Below are positions 47,013-56,541 of a DNA stretch of 64,000 bases, in pieces. Both the position numbers and the translations under genes were made by a program. This DNA is from Pseudomonas hamedanensis (GTDB lineage: Bacteria > Pseudomonadota > Gammaproteobacteria > Pseudomonadales > Pseudomonadaceae), in the NCBI RefSeq assembly GCF_014268595.2, contig NZ_CP077091.1:3883501-3947500 (forward strand), given 5' to 3'. A model generated the notes under the pieces. The model was not told the origin of the DNA and made no database searches. It worked only from the letters and a program-made list of their open reading frames with translations. Positions within the stretch are counted from its first letter, which is position 1. Every line of letters starts with the position of its first letter.

Positions 47013-47788
47013 TGATGCCCCTCAAGCACCAACTCGCCCTGAAGAAAGCTGAACTTAGCGTTCATCCGATCTTTTCCGAGATCACTTCATTGTCGGTATT
47101 GCGTCGATTCATGGAGACCCACGTATTTGCCGTATGGGATTTCATGTCGCTGACCAAACGCCTGCAACAGGAACTGACCTGTACCCGTTTGCCCTGGCTG
47201 CCACCGCGCGATCCCCACGCCGCCCGACTGATCAACGAGATCGTCCTTGGTGAAGAATCGGACGATCGCCTGGCCGAAGGGCACTACAGCCACTTCGAAC
47301 TGTATCTGGATGCGATGCGCGAAATCGGCGCCAGCACCACGGCAGTGGAACGCTTCGTGGCGCTGCAAGAGGAAGGCGTGAGCTACGACGTGGCGTTGCA
47401 AAGCGTCGAGGTTGAGCCGGCGGCTGCGCAGTTTGTCCGCGATACCTTGCGCACTGCCCTGCAGGCACCGGGGCATAGCGTTGCCGCCGCGTTTCTGCAC
47501 GGCCGCGAAAGCGTGATCCCGACGATGTTTCAGCGCATTCTCGATGATTGGGGCATCGGCATCGAACAAGCACCGACCTTCCGTTACTACCTGCAACGGC
47601 ACATCGAGGTCGACTCCGAAGACCACGGCCCGGCGGCAGAGCAACTGCTGGCGCGGCTGATCGCGGGTGATCCGCAACGACAAGCCGAGGTCTACGCCAG
47701 TGCCATCGCCGCCGTTGAAAGCCGCATCGCTTTATGGGACGGCCTGCGCCTGAGCATGGGCGCGCCACTGGCGGAGGTGGCCCGATGA
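47012..47788 (+). CDS. mgoB: MgoB/PvfA-like haem-oxygenase-fold protein (DUF3050)
   Basis: 258 aa from ATG 47012; a second ATG at 47015 is better spaced (7 bases) from AAAGGA and is equally possible. All-helical protein of the TenA/haem-oxygenase-like type, with [36 protein letters not shown] and [11 protein letters not shown]..., whose Glu/His residues suit a di-metal site. In mgo/pvf clusters this enzyme works with the AurF-type oxygenase on an amino-acid-derived intermediate. Its stop overlaps the mgoC start (ATGA). Confidence 0.78.
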   Translation: MMPLKHQLALKKAELSVHPIFSEITSLSVLRRFMETHVFAVWDFMSLTKRLQQELTCTRLPWLPPRDPHAARLINEIVLGEESDDRLAEGHYSHFELYLDAMREIGASTTAVERFVALQEEGVSYDVALQSVEVEPAAAQFVRDTLRTALQAPGHSVAAAFLHGRESVIPTMFQRILDDWGIGIEQAPTFRYYLQRHIEVDSEDHGPAAEQLLARLIAGDPQRQAEVYASAIAAVESRIALWDGLRLSMGAPLAEVAR

Positions 47789-48714
47789 ACCCTGCCGACT
47801 ATCAATCGTTTGCCGATGTCTGGGAGAGCCGCGCCACCATCCGCACACGTCCGCGGCGGGTACTGGAAGATGATCAGCGGCTGATTTATCCGCTCAGCCG
47901 CCAGCCATTGGTGCTCAGCGAAACGTTCCTGCGCGAATGCCCGCAACTACGTGATTTCGCCCTGGTGCAGACGCTGTACAAATTCATCAACGACGTGGTG
48001 ATTTTCGAGACTGAAATCGTCGACAAGACCGCGCGCAGCATCGCCAAGAATCGCTTCGACGTGCCGTTCCCGCTCGCTTGCCGCTATGACGCCATGACCG
48101 TGGTGGTCGATGAGGATTACCACGCGCTGGTGGCCATGGATTTCATGCAGCAGACGGTGGCGCTGACCGGCATCGAGCCCATCCGGTTGCCGGACGAAAT
48201 CGAGCTGAGCCGGGCGATTCCCGCCGCCGTGGCGCTCGCGCCGGAGCACCTGCGCGGCGCGGTGGAACTGATCTGTGTGGCCATCGCCGAAAACACCGTG
48301 ACCGGCGATGTCGCCGCGTTCGCCCGCGACGACACGGTGAAGCCATCAATCAAGGGGCTGATGGCCGACCACTTGCTCGACGAGGGCCGCCATTCCAGTT
48401 TCTGGGCACGCATGGTGCGCATCTATTGGCACACCGCGAGCGACGCGGACCGCAACACCATCGCGCAGATCCTGCCGGTATTCATCGGCCACTACCTGAC
48501 CCACGACATTCAGAAGGCCTTCGACCTGCGCCTGATAGACGCGCTGCCGGTCAGCGATGCCACGCGCCGATCGCTGCGCGAGGAAATCGCCGGGCTGGCC
48601 TTCCCGATCAACCGCCACCACCCGTTGGTGGGCAACATCGTCAAGTTCTTCCACAACAGTTCGCTGCTCGACAGCCCCTGCGTGCAGCACGCCCTGCGCG
48701 ACTATCTGGTTTGA
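47785..48714 (+). CDS. mgoC: MgoC/PvfB-like AurF-type di-iron N-oxygenase
   Basis: 309 aa. The ATG at 47785 overlaps the mgoB stop; an upstream in-frame start at 47734 lies inside mgoB. Di-iron ligands typical of p-aminobenzoate N-oxygenases are visible: Glu in ETEIVDK (about 75-77), E110xxH113 in DEDYHA, a Glu in [10 protein letters not shown] and E200xxH203 in DEGRHS. It should oxidise an amine nitrogen on the way to an N-oxide or diazeniumdiolate signal. It ends 13 bases before mgoA. Confidence 0.8.
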   Translation: MNPADYQSFADVWESRATIRTRPRRVLEDDQRLIYPLSRQPLVLSETFLRECPQLRDFALVQTLYKFINDVVIFETEIVDKTARSIAKNRFDVPFPLACRYDAMTVVVDEDYHALVAMDFMQQTVALTGIEPIRLPDEIELSRAIPAAVALAPEHLRGAVELICVAIAENTVTGDVAAFARDDTVKPSIKGLMADHLLDEGRHSSFWARMVRIYWHTASDADRNTIAQILPVFIGHYLTHDIQKAFDLRLIDALPVSDATRRSLREEIAGLAFPINRHHPLVGNIVKFFHNSSLLDSPCVQHALRDYLV

Positions 48715-48727
48715 CAAGGAAGCCGAC

Positions 48728-51700
48728 ATGAAACGTCTCGACATTGTGCTGACAGGCACCAGCCAGGCCATGACCGACCTGGCGCAAGAACTGCAACAAC
48801 ACGGTCATTCAATACGCCGCAGCGCTGCGGCGCCATCGGCGGTGGACCTGATCATTGACGATGGTTTTATTGCCGCCGGCGATGGCTGCGCGATCCCGCA
48901 TCTACATTTGCGATTGGGCGTCGCCGCCCGGAGCAGCGGTGGTCTGCCGTCACTCGACTTGCTGTGTTTTCTTGGCTCGTCGCTGATCAGCCGCGTGCCG
49001 ATGGCCGATGAGCCGTCCGGCAACGGTCAGGCGTTGCGCCAACGGGTACTGGCGCAGGTAGTGGACGAAGTGACGTTGCTGGTCAGCCGCTTTTCCCGCG
49101 ACCCCGACGCGCTTCGCCACGCCCCTGCGCTGACCGCGCCGGATTTCGAGCGCATGGAAGATCTGCTGTTTCTCGACAGCCTGGCGTACGTCCATCGCTT
49201 CAACGACACGGCCAACGCAGCGTTGCTGAAACAGGCGCAGGTCTCGGTGATCGAACGCCTGCAACAGAGCCTGATCGAGCATGCCGGGCGGCCCGCTCTG
49301 CATCTGGACGGGCAGTCGATCAGCTACCGCCAGTTGCAGGCCCACAGCCTGGCGATTCAACAACGACTACAGCCATTGCTTGAGCGCCACCCGCAACCGT
49401 GGGTAATTGCCGTCTGCCTGCCGAAAAGTCCGGCGCTGTACGCCGCGATTCTGGCGATTCTCGGCAGCGGTGCGGTGTATTTGCCGCTGGAGCCGAGCCA
49501 TCCATTGCCGCGTCAGCAATACATTGTGCAGAACGCCGCAGCGGTGCTGCTGCTCCACGATGGCGAGCAGGCGCTGGGGGGCACGATGTCGGCGCTGGAT
49601 ATCAGCGGCATCCATGCAGCGGCTGCCGATCTCAGCCAACCCTTGCTGCAAAGACGTCCCGCCCTCGATGCGCCGTGCATGGCGCTTTACACCTCGGGCA
49701 CCACCGGGCATCCGAAAGGGGTGCTGCTCAGCCAGGCCAACCTCGCGCACTTCACCGCGTGGTACGCCGACTATGTGCAACTGAGCAGCGAAAGCCGGGT
49801 ATTGCAGTTCTCTTCGCTGAGCTTCGACTCGTCGCTGATCGACATCTTCCCGACGCTGATCGCCGGCGCCGAACTGGTAGTGCCCGACGACACGCAGCGG
49901 CGCGATCCGCTGCAACTGGTTGCGCTGATCCGCCGACGGCAACTGACCCATGCGTTCCTGCCCCCGGCGCTGTTGAGCATCCTGCCGCTGGAACACCTGC
50001 AAGGTGTGCAGGTGATGACCGGCGGCGATGTCTGCGAGCCTTTCGTCATCGAGCAACTGACCCGGCAGGGCACGTTGCATAACCTCTATGGCCCGACCGA
50101 GGCCACGGTACTGATTACCGCCCGGCGACTCGAAAACAGCGACAGCAATCGCAGCCTCGGCGCGCCGATCGCCAACAGTCAGGTGCTGATTCTCGACGAC
50201 GATCTGCAACCGGTACCCGAACAAACCGTGGGTGAACTGTTCATCGTCGGCCCCGGTGTCTGCCTCGGTTACCTGAACAATCCGCAGCAGACCGCCGCAC
50301 GCTATCTGACCCTGGCCTTGCCGGGAGGCGCGACCTTGCGCGCCTACCGCAGCGGCGACATGGCCAAGTGGGGCGAGCACGGCATCGAGTTGTGCGGACG
50401 ACGTGACAACCAAGTGAAAATTCGTGGTTTTCGCGTCGAGCCGGAAGAGATCGAGCGTTGCCTGCGGGACAGTCGGTTGTATCGTCAGATTGCCGTGGTG
50501 ATCGACAGTCAGCGGCGCATCCTGGCGTTCCTCGCCCAGCCGCAGTCGGACGATGCCCGCGAGGCGCTGCAAGCGCATGCCCGGCAATTTTTACCGGACT
50601 ACATGCACCCGACAGCGTGGACCGAACTGCCGGGCATGCCGTTCGCCAGCAACGGCAAAGTCGACCGCAAAGCGCTGTTGGCAATGCCGGTGACCGTACA
50701 GGAGGGCGCAGCGAAAAGCCTGCCGGCGAATGCCGACGAAGCGCTGCTGCTGGCAATCTGGGCGGAGTTGCTGGAGCTGCCTGGCCACGATATTTCCACC
50801 GACGAAAGCTTCTTCAATCTTGGCGGCCATTCGATTCTGCTGTCGCGGCTGCTGCTGCGCCTGCGTGAGGAGTTCGGGCGCAGCATCTCGATCAACCGCT
50901 TCATCGAACTGCCGACAATCCGCAAACTGGCAACGCTGGTGCGCGGCACCGATGATCGCGCCGTGCTCAGCGAACAGGCCATGGCCGACGCCGAACGTAC
51001 GCTGGATATCGAGCCGCTGCCGATCAACCGCATGGGTGATGTGCACAAAGTGATCGTCACCGGTGCCAACAGCTTTGTCGGCGTACACATCGTTGAAGCA
51101 CTGCTCGGCTGGGGGGCCAGCGAGGTGGCTTGCCTGGTGCGCGACGGCGGTGGGCAAACGGCAGCGCAGCGCTTTGCTCAAGCACTGCGCGAGAACCGTC
51201 TCGAGCACCTGGATCTGCGCCGGGTGCGCGTCTATGCGGCGGATCTGACTCACGCGCAGCTGGGCCTGGGCGATGACGATTATCAGCGGCTGGATCGCGA
51301 GTTCGGCGCGCTGGTGCACAACGCCGCCAACGTCAATCACGTGCTCGACTACGAGTCGTTGGCGGCGGACAACGTCGAGCCGATCTTCGCGCTCCTGAGG
51401 CTATGCGAAGGGCAGTGCAAAAAGGTCTTCAATTTTGTCTCGACGCTGTCCGCCTCCAGCACCGTGGATGAGGCCGGTCGAGTGTTGGAGCTGCCCGCCG
51501 CAGCGACGCCGCCGATCTACATTCGCAACGGCTACAACCTGTCCAAATGGGTCGGCGAACGCCTCCTCGAGCGGGCGCGCGAGCGTGGCGTGCGGGTCAA
51601 TCTGTATCGCCCCGGCAACATCAGTTTCAACAGCCTGAGCGGTGTCTGCCAGCCGCACAAAAACCGCCTGATGTTGATGCTCAAAGGCTCGATCCAGCTC

Positions 51701-52120
51701 GGACAGGTGCCGGCCCTCGCGCTGAATTTCGACTTGATGCCGGTGGACTTTCTCGCCCGCTTCATCGCCTTCCATGCCAGCCGCTATTCGCCCGAGCGCG
51801 CGGTGTTCAACCTGCACAACCCCGAGCCGCTGAGCTGGGACGCCTATGTCGCTTCGTTTCGGGAAACCGGCCGCGAGTTTTCGCTGGTCAGCGTCGCCGA
51901 CTGGCAGCAGCAACTGAGCCGGGTCGATGCCGACAACGCACTGTTCGGCGTGCTCGGTTTTTACCTCAACGGCTTCGAAGAAGACATCGGCGATATCTCG
52001 CTGATCGGCCACGCCAACGCCGCCGCCGGCGTGCGGCAGATGGGCGCGCACTACCCGCACAAATCCCCGGCGCTGTTACGCCGCGGCTGCGATTACCTGA
52101 AACAGATCGATTTCATCTAG
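48728..52120 (+). CDS. mgoA: MgoA/PvfC-like single-module NRPS (A-T-reductase)
   Basis: 1130 aa. The ATG at 48728 follows AAGGA at 7 bases; the longer in-frame start at 48557 overlaps mgoC and is rejected. An N-terminal ~160-residue region resembles no standard domain. The adenylation domain follows with A3 YTSGTTGHPKG (about 320), A5 NLYGPTEATV (about 451) and A10 NGKVDRKAL (about 640). The carrier domain has NLGGHSILL (Ser about 700), then a thioester reductase with VTGANSFVG (about 777) and the YNLSK catalytic pair (about 935). No condensation domain is present, so one amino acid is activated and released as an aldehyde or alcohol. Confidence 0.83.
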   Translation: MKRLDIVLTGTSQAMTDLAQELQQHGHSIRRSAAAPSAVDLIIDDGFIAAGDGCAIPHLHLRLGVAARSSGGLPSLDLLCFLGSSLISRVPMADEPSGNGQALRQRVLAQVVDEVTLLVSRFSRDPDALRHAPALTAPDFERMEDLLFLDSLAYVHRFNDTANAALLKQAQVSVIERLQQSLIEHAGRPALHLDGQSISYRQLQAHSLAIQQRLQPLLERHPQPWVIAVCLPKSPALYAAILAILGSGAVYLPLEPSHPLPRQQYIVQNAAAVLLLHDGEQALGGTMSALDISGIHAAAADLSQPLLQRRPALDAPCMALYTSGTTGHPKGVLLSQANLAHFTAWYADYVQLSSESRVLQFSSLSFDSSLIDIFPTLIAGAELVVPDDTQRRDPLQLVALIRRRQLTHAFLPPALLSILPLEHLQGVQVMTGGDVCEPFVIEQLTRQGTLHNLYGPTEATVLITARRLENSDSNRSLGAPIANSQVLILDDDLQPVPEQTVGELFIVGPGVCLGYLNNPQQTAARYLTLALPGGATLRAYRSGDMAKWGEHGIELCGRRDNQVKIRGFRVEPEEIERCLRDSRLYRQIAVVIDSQRRILAFLAQPQSDDAREALQAHARQFLPDYMHPTAWTELPGMPFASNGKVDRKALLAMPVTVQEGAAKSLPANADEALLLAIWAELLELPGHDISTDESFFNLGGHSILLSRLLLRLREEFGRSISINRFIELPTIRKLATLVRGTDDRAVLSEQAMADAERTLDIEPLPINRMGDVHKVIVTGANSFVGVHIVEALLGWGASEVACLVRDGGGQTAAQRFAQALRENRLEHLDLRRVRVYAADLTHAQLGLGDDDYQRLDREFGALVHNAANVNHVLDYESLAADNVEPIFALLRLCEGQCKKVFNFVSTLSASSTVDEAGRVLELPAAATPPIYIRNGYNLSKWVGERLLERARERGVRVNLYRPGNISFNSLSGVCQPHKNRLMLMLKGSIQLGQVPALALNFDLMPVDFLARFIAFHASRYSPERAVFNLHNPEPLSWDAYVASFRETGREFSLVSVADWQQQLSRVDADNALFGVLGFYLNGFEEDIGDISLIGHANAAAGVRQMGAHYPHKSPALLRRGCDYLKQIDFI

Positions 52121-52141
52121 TGCATAAAAAGGAGCAACACC

Positions 52142-52609
52142 ATGAGCAAACTGCAACCGGATACCCTGATTAAAAACCCGCACGGCTGCCACGTCGTGTC
52201 TTCAGTGGAGATACCGGCGGACGCCGCGCAGGTCTGGGCGGTGGTCGGCAATTTTGCCGGTTTCGACCGTTTCATACCGGCGCTGTCGCACATCGAGATG
52301 ACCGGCGAGGGCGTGTCTTCGCTGCGCAAGAAGCATTTCAAGGACGGCAACATCGTCGTCGAACAGCTCAATTCACGCGATGACCAAGCGCTGAACATGA
52401 CTTGGACAACGATCTATAACACCTTGGGGGTGGCGAATCTGTGGGCGGCGATGCAGGTGGAATCGCTGGCCGAAGGCGAATCGCGGGCGACCTGGACGAT
52501 CATTGCCGAGCCGGCTTCGGGAGGTGAAGAAGCGTTGCCGGGGTTCAAGGATTTTGTGCAGGGGTTTGCTGATGAGGCGATGGGGAATGTCTTGAAGCTG
52601 TTTGTTTAA
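52142..52609 (+). CDS. mgoD: MgoD/PvfD-like SRPBCC (polyketide cyclase/dehydrase) protein
   Basis: 155 aa with AAAGGAG seven bases before the ATG. START/SRPBCC fold: HVVSSVEIPADAAQVWAVVG at the front, DRFIPALSHIEMTGEG, and a final helix GFADEAMGNVLKLFV. It binds a hydrophobic small molecule and is the fourth gene in the fixed mgoBCAD order. Its exact step is unsettled. A REP pair follows and may end the operon. Confidence 0.78.
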   Translation: MSKLQPDTLIKNPHGCHVVSSVEIPADAAQVWAVVGNFAGFDRFIPALSHIEMTGEGVSSLRKKHFKDGNIVVEQLNSRDDQALNMTWTTIYNTLGVANLWAAMQVESLAEGESRATWTIIAEPASGGEEALPGFKDFVQGFADEAMGNVLKLFV

Positions 52610-52640
52610 GGCTTTGGATTGGCGGTGAATGAACCACCGC

Positions 52641-52733
52641 TTTCGCGAGCAGGCTCGCTCCCACAGCGTATTGGGTGTTCACACATGTTGTGTTCAACCA
52701 AAAATCCTGTGGGAGTGAGCCTGCTCGCGAAGA
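52641..52733. repeat. Paired REP-like inverted repeat after mgoD
   Basis: TTTCGCGAGCAGGCTCGCTC and its complement ending CTGCTCGCGAAG are about 50 bases apart. It lies between the convergent mgoD and chemoreceptor genes and is the only terminator-like element there. Confidence 0.82.
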
Positions 52734-52760
52734 ACGGTAACGCGATCTAACGGACCGCCA

Positions 52761-54641
52761 TCAAATCTTGAAACTGTCGACCAACTGCTTCAACCGGTTG
52801 GCCTGCTGCGACAACGCATCGCAATCTTTCAACGTCTCGTTGAGGTTGGCGACGCTCTGCTGGTTCAACAGGTTGATCTGGTTGACGTCGACGTTGAGCG
52901 TTTCCACCACCGCGGTCTGCTCCTCGGTTGCAGCGGCCACCGACTGGTTCATGCCATCGATCTCACCGATGCGCTGGGTCACACTGACCAGGCGCAAGCC
53001 GGCCTGATTGGCCACTTCAACGCTTTGTTCGCTGGACGCCTGACTGGCGTTCATCGTGCTCACCGCTTCACGCGAACCCACTTGCAGGGAAGTGATCATC
53101 TTGTGGATTTCTTCCGCCGACTCCTGGGTGCGATGGGCGAGGTTGCGCACCTCATCCGCAACCACGGCAAAACCGCGCCCAGCTTCACCGGCCCGCGCCG
53201 CTTCGATAGCGGCATTGAGCGCCAGCAGGTTGGTTTGCTGCGAGATCCCTTTGATCACATCGAGGATGTGGCCGATGTTGTCGGTGCTGGCGTTCAGGGT
53301 TTCGATCTGAGTGCACGACAGGCTGATCTTTTGCGACAACTCGGTCATCGCCTGAATGGTTTGTTCCACCACTTGGCGGCCATCATCGGCCTGCTCGCTG
53401 GCGCCGCTGGCATGCTGCGAAGCATCGGCGGCGTTGCGGGCGATTTCCTGAGTGGCGGCGCCCAGCTGATTGATCGCCGCCGCGACGCTATTGGTGCGTG
53501 CGCTCTGTTCATCGGAGCCGACAATCGAGGCGTTGGACGACGCCATCACCCGTTGCGACAGATCGTGAACGTGACGGGTCGCCGATGACACTTCGGAAAT
53601 CGACGCGTGAATCCGCTCAACGAACTGGTTGAATGCGCTGCCCAGTTCGCCGAACTCGTCTTTGCTCTCGACCACCAGGCGACGGGTCAGGTCGCCTTCA
53701 CCTTGGGCGATGTCTTGCATCGCGCGGCCCATGGTGGTCAACGGACGCATCAACACGTTGATCAACAGGCTCAGCAACAGCGCAATCGCCGCCACCGCGA
53801 CAAACATCGCGATCAATGCCGAGGTGCGGAATTGGCTGAGTGCGGCGTAGGCCTTGTCGTGATCGATCGACAGACCGATGTACCACTGCGCATTTGGCAG
53901 GTCGCTGACCGGGGTAAACGACAGAATCCGCTCCTGGCCATTGAGCACTACGTTCTGATTGCCTTTTTCGATGCGCACGCTGGTGTTCGGGTAGATGTCC
54001 TTGAGGTTCTTCATCACCTGGTCTTTGTCCGGGCTGACGATCACCTGACCGTCAGCGCTGACCAGAAACGCATGGCCAAGGCCACCGAAGTCCACCGAGT
54101 TGATGATTTTCACCAGGGTTTCCAGGCTCAGGTCACCGCCGACGACGCCCAGCAGCTCGCCGTTCTTCTTCACCGGCATGGCGATGGTCACCACCAGACC
54201 GCCGACGGCCGCCATGTACGGCGGGGTCAGCATGGTCTTGTCGGCGGCGACCGCTTGTTTGTACCAAGGGCGCTGACGCGGGTCGTAACCGTCGGGCATC
54301 TTCGCGTCAGGGCGCTGGGTAAAGACACCGTTGGCCTGACCGACGTAAGTGAATTGGAAGTTCGAAGTGAAGGCTGGTTGATCGACCAGTCCCGGAAGAT
54401 CGGCGCTCTTGCCTTGATGGGCCACGTTTTGCGCGAGGTTTTCCAGCACCAGGATTCTTCCGCTCATCCAGTTCTGCACACTGCTGGCGGTCAGGTCACC
54501 GGCCTGCTGCACAGAAGACTGGAGGTTCTGGCGAATGGTGTTTCGCTGCAGGTAGTCGTTGTAGAGCGTGAACAGCGCGAACGCCAAGACCACGACGCCC
54601 GAGGCGGCCAACAGGATTTTATGGCTGAACTTGAGATTCAT
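52761..54641 (-). CDS. Methyl-accepting chemotaxis protein with dCache_1 amino-acid sensor
   Basis: 626 aa. The ATG at 54641 gives a proper first membrane helix (about 9-28); the in-frame extension to 54911 is not protein-like. The periplasmic double-Cache domain (about 30-275) carries the amino-acid motif residues Tyr119, Arg124, Trp126, Tyr127, Tyr142 and Asp170 in their usual spacing, as in PctA-type receptors. A second helix (about 285-310), HAMP, and the signalling tip [20 protein letters not shown] follow. It should sense free amino acids. Confidence 0.86.
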   Translation of the reverse strand: MNLKFSHKILLAASGVVVLAFALFTLYNDYLQRNTIRQNLQSSVQQAGDLTASSVQNWMSGRILVLENLAQNVAHQGKSADLPGLVDQPAFTSNFQFTYVGQANGVFTQRPDAKMPDGYDPRQRPWYKQAVAADKTMLTPPYMAAVGGLVVTIAMPVKKNGELLGVVGGDLSLETLVKIINSVDFGGLGHAFLVSADGQVIVSPDKDQVMKNLKDIYPNTSVRIEKGNQNVVLNGQERILSFTPVSDLPNAQWYIGLSIDHDKAYAALSQFRTSALIAMFVAVAAIALLLSLLINVLMRPLTTMGRAMQDIAQGEGDLTRRLVVESKDEFGELGSAFNQFVERIHASISEVSSATRHVHDLSQRVMASSNASIVGSDEQSARTNSVAAAINQLGAATQEIARNAADASQHASGASEQADDGRQVVEQTIQAMTELSQKISLSCTQIETLNASTDNIGHILDVIKGISQQTNLLALNAAIEAARAGEAGRGFAVVADEVRNLAHRTQESAEEIHKMITSLQVGSREAVSTMNASQASSEQSVEVANQAGLRLVSVTQRIGEIDGMNQSVAAATEEQTAVVETLNVDVNQINLLNQQSVANLNETLKDCDALSQQANRLKQLVDSFKI

Positions 54642-54906
54642 TTCATGGGACTTCTTATGCCAAAAGTGGGGATGCGTTCCGGATGCAACATTCCATGTAC
54701 AGCGCAGGCAGCGTTCTTCTGGCCGCTCTACTTTGGTGCACGCATGTCTCACCAGTCTGTCGGCACGCATGGAAGAAATCTTAGGGCGGCGTAGGAAATG
54801 GATGAGGTTTACGCATGATTCCCGCCGAACGGCGTGCCAGAGCGCCTGCGAGGAAATTTTTCTGGGTGTTGGTTGAGCGACAGTTGCAAAATCTGTAACC
54901 CTTGAT

Positions 54907-54925
54907 GACAATGCGACTAATTATC
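54907..54925 (+). promoter_or_regulatory. Fur box upstream of the ECF sigma gene
   Basis: GACAATGCGACTAATTATC matches 14 of 19 positions of the classical Fur consensus and ends 27 bases before the sigma gene start. Iron-repressed transcription of the sigma-anti-sigma pair is expected. Confidence 0.72.
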
Positions 54926-54952
54926 ATTTGTGACGTTCGGGCTGTTGCGTAA

Positions 54953-55453
54953 ATGTCCTCTCCTGAGTTCGCAGTACAGACGCTTTACAGTAGTCATCAC
55001 GGCTGGCTCAACGCTTGGCTGCGCGCACGGCTGGGCAACGCGGCGGACGCAGCGGATCTGGCCCAGGATACGTTTGTGCGCCTGCTGCAACGCACCGAAC
55101 GCCTCGAACTCAAGGCGCCCCGCGCCTTCCTGCGCACCATTGCCTGCGGGTTGGTGATTGATCACTGGCGCCGCGAGGAAATCGAACGCGCCTACCTGGA
55201 AAGCATCGCCCATTTGCCCGAAGCACAGGCGCCCGGTGCCGAAGCCCGAGCGCTGGTGATCGAGTTGCTCGAAAGCATCGCGCGCATGCTTGAAGGACTG
55301 AAGCCGAAAGTGCGTCAGGCTTTTCTGTTGGCGCAGTGCGAAGGCTTGACCCATAAGCAGATCGCCGAGCAGATGGGTCTGTCGTTGCGCTCGGTGGAGC
55401 GCTACATCGCCGATGCCCTCTATCACTGTTACGTGCTGCGGTATGAGAGCTGA
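54953..55453 (+). CDS. ECF sigma factor, FecI type
   Basis: 166 aa. Region 2 contains ADAADLAQDTFVRLLQR and AFLRTIACGLVIDHWRR; region 4 holds GLTHKQIAEQMGLSLRSVER. Typical iron-starvation sigma factor that should drive the TonB receptor gene when its anti-sigma partner signals. The Fur box lies just upstream. Its TGA overlaps the fecR-like start (TGATG). Arrangement and neighbours resemble foxI-foxR-foxA of P. aeruginosa, though the ligand is not certain. Confidence 0.86.
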   Translation: MSSPEFAVQTLYSSHHGWLNAWLRARLGNAADAADLAQDTFVRLLQRTERLELKAPRAFLRTIACGLVIDHWRREEIERAYLESIAHLPEAQAPGAEARALVIELLESIARMLEGLKPKVRQAFLLAQCEGLTHKQIAEQMGLSLRSVERYIADALYHCYVLRYES

Positions 55454-56454
55454 TGCCTGTGGATAACTTGTCATTGGGCCGGCGCGCCGAGCCGCAGCAG
55501 AAAGTGGTCCAGCAGGCCATTCACTGGTTGCTGCGCCTGCGTAATAACCACGGCAACCCACGCCTCCAGCGCCAATGCGAACAATGGCGCGCCGAACAGG
55601 TTGAACACGAATTGGCCTGGCAACGGGTGCAGTCGCTGCAAGCCGAGCTGAGCAACAACCTGCGTGCCGTACCCGGTGCGCAAGTGGCCTTCAACACACT
55701 GGAAAACAGCGCACAGGGGCTGGGCCGCCGCCAGGCGTTGAAGCTGCTGTCGGGCGTGCTGGTGATGGGTTCAGCGGCGTGGCTGGCCAAGGACACTGCG
55801 GTGTGGCAGCAATGGCGCGCCGATTACGCCACAACAACCGGCGAGCGTCGCGGCTTTCAGTTGCCCGATGGCACGCGCCTGGAACTCAATACCGCCAGCG
55901 CCGTGGATCTTGATTACACGGCGCAACAACGCCTGATCAAGTTGACTCGCGGCGAAATCATCGTCAGTTGTGGCGGCGCCGATGAAGGCGCACCGTTCGA
56001 TCGGCCGCTGCGCATCGAAAACCGCCACGGCCGTTATGAACCGCTTGATGCGCGCTTCATTCTGCGTCAGGACAATGATTGCACACGGCTCAGCGTCACC
56101 CGTGGAAGGGTCGCCATCCATACCGGCGGAGCATCGGTGGAAGCACTTGCCGGGCAGAGCTATCTGATTGACCGCCATCAGATAAGGCCGGCTCCGACGC
56201 TGCCCATGGATGCCGGCGCCTGGGTCGACGGCTTGATCGTCACACGCAATATGCGCCTGCGCGACTTCCTCGCTGAGGTCGGGCGTTATCGCCAGGGTTT
56301 TCTGACGTGCGCCTCTGAAGTGGCTGATCTGCAACTGTCTGGCGTGTTTCGCCTGGAGGATACCGACAGGCTGCTGGCCGTGCTGCCGCAGACCCTGCCG
56401 GTCCAGTTGCGCTATCGCACCCGCTGGTGGGTGACGCTGGAATCGCTGGCCTGA
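55453..56454 (+). CDS. FecR-family anti-sigma/sigma regulator
   Basis: 333 aa. The N-terminal cytoplasmic DUF4880-like part contains AIHWLLRLRNN, then a single membrane segment near 93-113 that begins GRRQALKLLSG. The periplasmic FecR domain carries GERRGFQLPDGTRLELNTAS and LTRGEIIV; a C-terminal STN-like part reads LRDFLAEVGRYRQGFLTCAS. It passes the receptor signal to the sigma factor. It is co-translated with the sigma gene and ends 87 bases before the receptor gene. Confidence 0.86.
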   Translation: MPVDNLSLGRRAEPQQKVVQQAIHWLLRLRNNHGNPRLQRQCEQWRAEQVEHELAWQRVQSLQAELSNNLRAVPGAQVAFNTLENSAQGLGRRQALKLLSGVLVMGSAAWLAKDTAVWQQWRADYATTTGERRGFQLPDGTRLELNTASAVDLDYTAQQRLIKLTRGEIIVSCGGADEGAPFDRPLRIENRHGRYEPLDARFILRQDNDCTRLSVTRGRVAIHTGGASVEALAGQSYLIDRHQIRPAPTLPMDAGAWVDGLIVTRNMRLRDFLAEVGRYRQGFLTCASEVADLQLSGVFRLEDTDRLLAVLPQTLPVQLRYRTRWWVTLESLA

Positions 56455-56541
56455 ATATTTTTTGGCGGGTTTTCGCAACGAGTCCGGCTTAGTCAGTAAG
56501 CAGTTCCACTCAGCCTTCGCGACTTCCTACGGAAACCTACA

